From NCBI RefSeq assembly GCF_900090245.1, contig NZ_FMDN01000034.1, forward strand, positions 1-37,213: a stretch of DNA of 37,213 nucleotides. The letters are read 5' to 3'. Positions 34,037-37,213 of the stretch are shown here, in pieces. The notes under the pieces are model-generated. The model made no database searches. It had not been told where the DNA came from and saw nothing but the letters and a program-made list of their open reading frames with translations. Both the position numbers and the translations under genes were made by a program. Each line of letters starts with the position of its first letter. The stretch's first letter is position 1. Source of the DNA: Micromonospora halophytica (GTDB lineage Bacteria > Actinomycetota > Actinomycetes > Mycobacteriales > Micromonosporaceae).

Positions 34037-34055
34037 GATACCGGGGAGGGGTATC
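34037..34055 (+). promoter_or_regulatory. CsoR-type operator before the metallochaperone gene
   Basis: GATACCGGGGAGGGGTATC has perfect GATACC/GGTATC arms around a G-rich centre. It fits the copper-sensor CsoR operator type and lies 91 bases before a CopZ-like gene. Confidence 0.65.
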
Positions 34056-34146
34056 GTCAGGCTGCCTTCGACGGCATCAGGTGGGCACCGTACGGGTCCC
34101 CTGACGCGTCGTCGAACGGAACGCCAGCGATCCCGAGGAGGTCCAC

Positions 34147-34425
34147 ATGTGCGGCAACGAATCGAGCTGTGGCTGCGGCACCGTCGACAGCGCCCCGGCA
34201 GCCTCCGAGACCACAGCGGGCAGCCGGAGCACGTACGCGGTGTCCGGCATGACCTGCGGCGGCTGCGCCAACAAGGTCACCCGGCACGTCGAGGAAGTCG
34301 CGGGCGTGACCGGCGTACGGGCCGACGTGGCCGCCGGAACCATCACGGTCGTCAGCGAGAACCCGCTGGAGATCGGCGACGTGCGCGCGGCGGTGGAGCG
34401 GGCCGGTTACCGGCTCGCCGGCTGA
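34147..34425 (+). CDS. copZ: CopZ-like heavy-metal-associated (HMA) domain protein
   Basis: The 92-residue protein has an HMA ferredoxin-like domain (about 28-92) with the metal site MTCGGC (Cys37 and Cys40) and the family patterns VTRHVEEVAGV and RAAVERAGY. Such proteins bind Cu(I) and pass it to a P-type ATPase or a sensor. The N-terminal 25 residues add three more cysteines in MCGNESSCGCG, which may form a second metal site. CGAGGAGG precedes the ATG at 34147. No copper ATPase is next to it in the window. A CsoR-type palindrome upstream suggests copper control. Confidence 0.88.
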   Translation: MCGNESSCGCGTVDSAPAASETTAGSRSTYAVSGMTCGGCANKVTRHVEEVAGVTGVRADVAAGTITVVSENPLEIGDVRAAVERAGYRLAG

Positions 34426-34509
34426 GCGTCACGTACGGCGTCCCCTGGCCCCACTGTGGCGTCCCAGGGGACGCGGACCCCTTCCGACGAGCGACTTCAG
34501 GAGATCGCG

Positions 34510-34785
34510 ATGGCCGTCCAAGACCTTGCGCACCAGAACGAGGCCGAGCCCGAGTTGGTGGTGTACGGCACCGGCTGGTGCCCCGACGTCCGACGCAGCC
34601 GCGCCCTGCTCGACAGCGCCGGCGTCGCGTACGACTACGTCGACCTCGACGAGGACCAGGCCGCGGCTGAAGTCGTCCGCGGGCTGCAGCAGGGGCAACG
34701 ACGCGTTCCCACCCTGCTGTGGCCCGACGGGAGCTTCCTGGTCGAGCCCACCGACGACCAGCTACGAGCGCGCCTCGGCGGTTGA
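34510..34785 (+). CDS. Glutaredoxin-like protein with a CPDV monothiol site
   Basis: The 91-residue thioredoxin-fold protein begins with ELVVYGTGWCPDVRRSRALL, placing a single active-site Cys24 in WCPDV where a dithiol glutaredoxin has CPxC. The cis-proline segment QRRVPTLLWPDGSFL and a C-terminal helix are present. It may act as a monothiol reductase or with mycothiol, as inferred from the actinobacterial context. AGGAGA before the ATG at 34510 supports this start over the longer GTG frame at 34456. It follows copZ by 84 bases and may be co-transcribed. Confidence 0.85.
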   Translation: MAVQDLAHQNEAEPELVVYGTGWCPDVRRSRALLDSAGVAYDYVDLDEDQAAAEVVRGLQQGQRRVPTLLWPDGSFLVEPTDDQLRARLGG

Positions 34786-34879
34786 GGGGCCGCACTCACG
34801 CCGCCGGGCGGCCGGGCGGGGTGCCGCCGGAGCAGAGGAGGCAGTGGGGCCTTGCGCCGTTGGTGGTGTCGTCCGGCGG

Positions 34880-35421
34880 TCAGCCGACGGCGTCGGTGAG
34901 TCGGGCGGCGAGGCCGCGGATGTGGGCGATCAGCTCGGGTGGTTCGTGGACCTGGAAGCGGAAGCCCAACAGCACGACGTGGATGGCGAGTTCGTCGAGG
35001 GAGTGGGATCCCGTGTGCAGTAGGCAGGTGTACCCGTCGACGGCTTCGATCACGCCGACGGTGGGCGGGACTCTCTCGGCGGCGATCCGGGCTGGCGCGT
35101 GCAGAGTGATCCGGGCCTGGTAGCGGTAGGGCGCGGTGGAGACGCCGCGGCTCAGGTAGTCGGCGAGGTCGACGTCGGGTGCCTGTCGTGGGGTGAACCG
35201 TGGGCCGGTCGGGGTGCGGGGCCGGACCCGGTCGACCCGGTAGGTGCGCCAGTCGCGCCGGCCGGTGTCCCAGCCGATCAGGTACCAACGCCGCCCGGTG
35301 TGCACCAGCCGATGCGGTTCGGTGTCGCGCATCGAGTCGGTGCCGTCGTGGCGTCGGTCCAGTCCCGTGGGGTCTGCAGCAGTGCGAGCAGGCGGAGCAG
35401 CCGCGCGGAGGTTTCCAGCAT
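34880..35421 (-). pseudogene. WYL/YafY-family regulator with internal deletion and frameshift
   Basis: An ATG at 35421 begins with MLETSARLLRLLALLQTPRD, the standard opening of YafY-type helix-turn-helix WYL regulators. After about 26 codons the frame no longer continues the winged helix. Another frame (ATG at 35332) carries a nearly complete WYL domain: RLVHTGRRWYLIGWDTGRRD, then DLADYLSRG and a C-terminal VVLLGFRFQVHEPPEL. The helix-turn-helix body and roughly the first half of the protein are missing and the two remaining parts are out of frame, so the gene is broken. An IS5-family element lies 22 bases upstream of its start. Confidence 0.75.
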
Positions 35422-35445
35422 GTCCGGAAGTCTGCCATCGAGCTA

Positions 35446-35463
35446 GGCGGTGTCTTCAAAGGA
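35446..35463 (+). repeat. Left inverted repeat of the IS5-family element
   Basis: GGCGGTGTCTTCAAAGGA is inverted at the other end as 36339-36356 with two mismatches. Confidence 0.8.
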
Positions 35464-35487
35464 TCTTGGTGTCGGATGATGTAGCGC

Positions 35488-35889
35488 GTGGGTCGTCGCT
35501 ACGAGTTGTCTGACGTCGAGTGGGAAGCGCTGTCCAGGTACCTGCCGTCGGCGGTGACGGGTGGTCGGCCTCGGGTCGATGACCGGCGGGTGCTCAACGG
35601 AATCGTGTGGAAGATCCGAGCCGGGGCGGCGTGGCGGGACGTGCCCGCCCGCTACGGATCCTGGCAGTCGATCTACACCCGTTTCCGCAGGTGGGCCCTG
35701 GACGGGACATTCGAGCGGATGCTCGCCGGGATCCAGGCCGACGCGGACGCGGCCGGTGACATCGACTGGCTGGTCTCGGTGGACTCCACCATCGTGCGAG
35801 CCCACCAGCACGCCGCCGGCGCTAAAGGGGGCGACGAGAAACGGACGAACCACAAGATCACGCCCTCGGTCGAAGTCGAGGTGGACTGA
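35488..35889 (+). CDS. IS5-family transposase, OrfA part
   Basis: The 133-residue frame holds the N-terminal helix-turn-helix region (RYELSDVEWEALSRYLP), the domain WKIRAGAAWRDVPARYGSWQ and the first catalytic Asp99 in SVDSTIVRAHQ. GTG at 35488 is the start. After the GAKGGD segment the frame degenerates and stops at 35889, while the family's conserved continuation (HALGRSRGGLTTKIHLACDG) appears in the -1 frame. A -1 ribosomal frameshift over the AAAGGGGGC run at 35824-35832 would make the full transposase, as in other IS427-group elements. Confidence 0.88.
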   Translation: MGRRYELSDVEWEALSRYLPSAVTGGRPRVDDRRVLNGIVWKIRAGAAWRDVPARYGSWQSIYTRFRRWALDGTFERMLAGIQADADAAGDIDWLVSVDSTIVRAHQHAAGAKGGDEKRTNHKITPSVEVEVD

Positions 35890-36338
35890 CTACCAAGATT
35901 CATCTCGCCTGCGACGGCCTGGGTCGAACTCTGGCGTTCGTGCTCTCCGGTGGCAACGTCAACGACTGCACCCGCTTCACCCAGGTCCTCGCCGGCATCC
36001 GTGTCGAGCGTTCGGGTCCCGGCCGGCCCCGGGTCCGCCCGGACCATGTCATCGCCGACAAGGGCTACAGCTCCAAAGCCATCCGAGCCGACCTACGCCG
36101 ACGCGGCATCGGGCACACGATCCCCGAACGCGCCGACCAGCAGGCCAACCGCCGCCGGCGTGGCAGCCGAGGTGGCCGGCCACCAGCGTTCGACAAGCGG
36201 CTCTACAAACGGCGCAACGTCGTCGAACGCTGCTTCAACCGGCTCAAGCAGTGCCGCAGCCTGGCGACGCGCTACGACAAGACAGCAACCTCATACCGGG
36301 CCACCGTCACCATCGCCGCGCTGCTCCAATGGTTGTGA
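35829..36338 (+). CDS. IS5-family transposase, OrfB part (after -1 frameshift)
   Basis: Read in the -1 frame from the slippery run, this part continues with HALGRSRGGLTTKIHLACDG and contains the second catalytic Asp in VIADKGYSSKAIRADLRRRGI and the Glu in RRNVVERCFNRLKQCRSLAT. The stop at 36336 lies just before the right inverted repeat. The DDE triad is therefore complete across OrfA and OrfB, so the element may be functional. There is no strong independent start. Confidence 0.82.
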   Translation, partial: GRRETDEPQDHALGRSRGGLTTKIHLACDGLGRTLAFVLSGGNVNDCTRFTQVLAGIRVERSGPGRPRVRPDHVIADKGYSSKAIRADLRRRGIGHTIPERADQQANRRRRGSRGGRPPAFDKRLYKRRNVVERCFNRLKQCRSLATRYDKTATSYRATVTIAALLQWL

Positions 36339-36356
36339 ACCTTTGAAGACACGGCC
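36339..36356 (-). repeat. Right inverted repeat of the IS5-family element
   Basis: This is the inverted copy of 35446-35463 (16 of 18 bases). It is followed by TA, as is found before the left repeat. Confidence 0.8.
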
Positions 36357-36397
36357 TAGGGCGGAAGCTGTCCTAACTGGCCCGTAGCGTGACAGTC

Positions 36398-36520
36398 GTG
36401 AGCGCAGAGATCATCCCGTTCCGGCTCGAGGTTCCTCATCGCCATCCAGTCGACCCGGCCGCAGACCCTGGCGTACGGGCTGACTGCCCTTCCCCTCGTA
36501 GCGTGGAGGCCAGAATCTGA
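36398..36520 (+). pseudogene. Epoxide hydrolase remnant with large internal deletion
   Basis: A GTG at 36398 opens with MSAEIIPFRLEVP, the start of the epoxide hydrolase N-terminal domain. About 13 codons later, in a different frame, the DNA encodes AIQSTRPQTLAYGLT, a conserved late segment of the same enzyme family. The bulk of the alpha/beta hydrolase between them is missing, and the end is also lost. WYL regulators are often divergent from epoxide hydrolase genes, and the broken WYL gene lies on the other side of the IS5 element, so both are relics of one locus. Confidence 0.65.
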
Positions 36521-36533
36521 GGGATAGAGGCTC

Positions 36534-36833
36534 ATGGCTGAAACGAGACGCCGGTTCGATCCGGAGTTCCGCGCGGGCGCCGTTCGGATCGTACGGGAGA
36601 CCGGGAAGTCGATCGCGCAGGTAGCGCGTGATCTGGGAATCAACAGTGGCACCCTGGCCAACTGGGTGCAGCAGGATCGTGCCGCTCGCGGCGAAGCCGC
36701 TGCCGGGCAGTTGTCCGAGGACGAGCGGGCTGAGCTGGCGCGGTTGCGGCGGGAGAACGCCGAGCTGGCGATGGAGCGTGATGTCCTCAAGCGATCCGTG
36801 GTCCTGTGGGTCAAGGAAGCGACGGGCCGGTGA
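36534..36833 (+). CDS. IS3-family transposase OrfA
   Basis: The 99-residue protein has the standard OrfA layout: RRRFDPEFRAGAVRIVRETG leads into a helix-turn-helix (SIAQVARDLGINSGTLANWV), then a leucine-zipper-like coiled coil (LARLRRENAELAMERDVLKR). It binds the element ends and joins OrfB by frameshift or coupling. The sequence is intact, but its partner OrfB is truncated, so the element cannot transpose on its own. I did not find the terminal repeats. Confidence 0.88.
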   Translation: MAETRRRFDPEFRAGAVRIVRETGKSIAQVARDLGINSGTLANWVQQDRAARGEAAAGQLSEDERAELARLRRENAELAMERDVLKRSVVLWVKEATGR

Positions 36834-36877
36834 GCGTGGCCGCCTTCATCGCTTCCCAGACCCGGGTTCCGCAGCTT
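36830..36877 (+). pseudogene. Start of a truncated IS3-family OrfB
   Basis: A GTG overlapping the OrfA stop (GTGA) begins with SVAAFIASQ, the usual start of the OrfB integrase of this group. After about 15 residues the similarity ends and the integrase core is missing. The following DNA up to 36979 shows no gene; it contains a direct repeat CGTGTGTCT (36925 and 36943). The cut probably marks insertion of, or recombination with, the next element. Confidence 0.65.
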
Positions 36878-36979
36878 GTAGTTAAACGATCATCGGAATC
36901 TGGCCGCAGAGCAGCGAAGATTGACGTGTGTCTCCGGAAGGGCGTGTGTCTACGCTCTATCGCCGGTGTCTGGTCTTGG

Positions 36980-37213
36980 TTAGCGCGGGTCGAAGGTGGT
37001 GACCCGGGCTGGCGGCTGGACGGAAAGTGCCTGGTAGATGGCCTTGTGTTCGGGTCGTAGCGGGGTGGTCTGCACGACGGTGCCGGCGGGTCCGGCGAGG
37101 GTGACCTGGCTGATTCGCCCGAGTTGCCGGTTGATGTTTCGCCACGTTTCACCGGTGGCGCGTTCGGCGACGCGGACCAGTAGCAGGGCCAGCCAGCAGA
37201 TGAGGACGTGGGC
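36980..37213 (-). CDS. C-terminal end of a second IS1634-like transposase (partial)
   Basis: The minus-strand frame entering from the right edge encodes 77 residues and ends with TAA at 36980. It contains HVLICWLALLLVRVAERATG and then TWRNINRQLGRI, the C-terminal helix region of IS1634/IS4-type transposases. It differs from the copy at 114-1760, so this is a separate element. The catalytic residues would lie outside the window. Confidence 0.72.
   Translation of the reverse strand, partial: AHVLICWLALLLVRVAERATGETWRNINRQLGRISQVTLAGPAGTVVQTTPLRPEHKAIYQALSVQPPARVTTFDPR

Larger units (their letters stand above)
35446..36356 (+). mobile_element. IS5-family (IS427-group-like) insertion sequence
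   Basis: The 911-base element has 18-bp terminal inverted repeats (35446-35463 and 36339-36356; 16 of 18 match) and is flanked on both sides by TA, consistent with a TA target duplication. It encodes OrfA and OrfB in different frames. It separates a broken WYL regulator from the divergent epoxide hydrolase remnant. Confidence 0.88.

Noticed and set aside
36925..36951. Repeated CGTGTGTCT, two copies
   Set aside because: Only two short copies; no array and no link to a CRISPR or origin.

Overview
The window is high-GC actinobacterial DNA. It uses frequent GTG starts, G/C-rich third positions, ATGA/GTGA gene overlaps, an IdeR/DtxR-type iron box, and protein families typical of Micromonosporaceae. 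Micromonospora or a close relative is an inference from gene style, not from a marker gene. I see no rRNA, tRNA or CRISPR array.

Layout. (1) 1-1772: a complete IS1634-family insertion sequence that cuts off a small minus-strand gene (1773-1939). (2) 2045-12894, minus strand: a four-gene cassette, transcribed in the order fused N6-methylase/specificity protein (HTH at its N-terminus), cytosolic Ser/Thr kinase, RapA/DrmD-like SNF2 helicase, and a 1637-residue Eco57I/PglX/DrmMI-like adenine methylase. It looks like a DNA-modification or phage-defence system related to DISARM and Pgl/BREX but matching neither. The last third of the giant methylase and the DNA behind it are clearly lower in GC, which suggests a swapped target-recognition module. 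(3) 12997-16091: a DUF4352 lipoprotein, a membrane-anchored secreted-type protein, a gutted SMC-like ATPase remnant and a hemerythrin. (4) 16277-19765, minus: a DsbA-like oxidoreductase, CcdA, BlaI repressor and M56 protease operon, with a 31-bp palindrome at its promoter that looks like the BlaI operator. (5) 19864-22651: thioredoxin, rhodanese and CoA-disulfide-reductase/rhodanese genes, each preceded by a CsoR/CstR-type palindrome. (6) 22817-26984: DUF2249 protein, quinol-type nitric oxide reductase with a small coupled membrane protein, and a SufR-like Cys-containing regulator. (7) 27076-29934: iron-boxed feoA-feoB-nifU-like operon. (8) 30071-34785: secreted PHA-depolymerase-type esterase, a channel-like membrane protein, an NDH-2-like flavoprotein, a CopZ-like metallochaperone behind another CsoR-type palindrome, and a CPDV glutaredoxin-like protein. 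(9) 34880-37213: decayed DNA, with a WYL regulator and a divergent epoxide hydrolase that are both internally deleted, an IS5-family element between them, a truncated IS3-family element, and the end of a second IS1634-like transposase.

The middle of the window reads as a thiol, sulfane-sulfur, nitric oxide and metal stress region: periplasmic disulfide relay, thioredoxin, persulfide handling, NO reduction, ferrous iron uptake and Fe-S delivery sit side by side, with separate candidate operators for BlaI, a CsoR/CstR-type sensor and an iron repressor. The two flanks are accessory: a possible defence island on the left and an insertion-sequence graveyard on the right.
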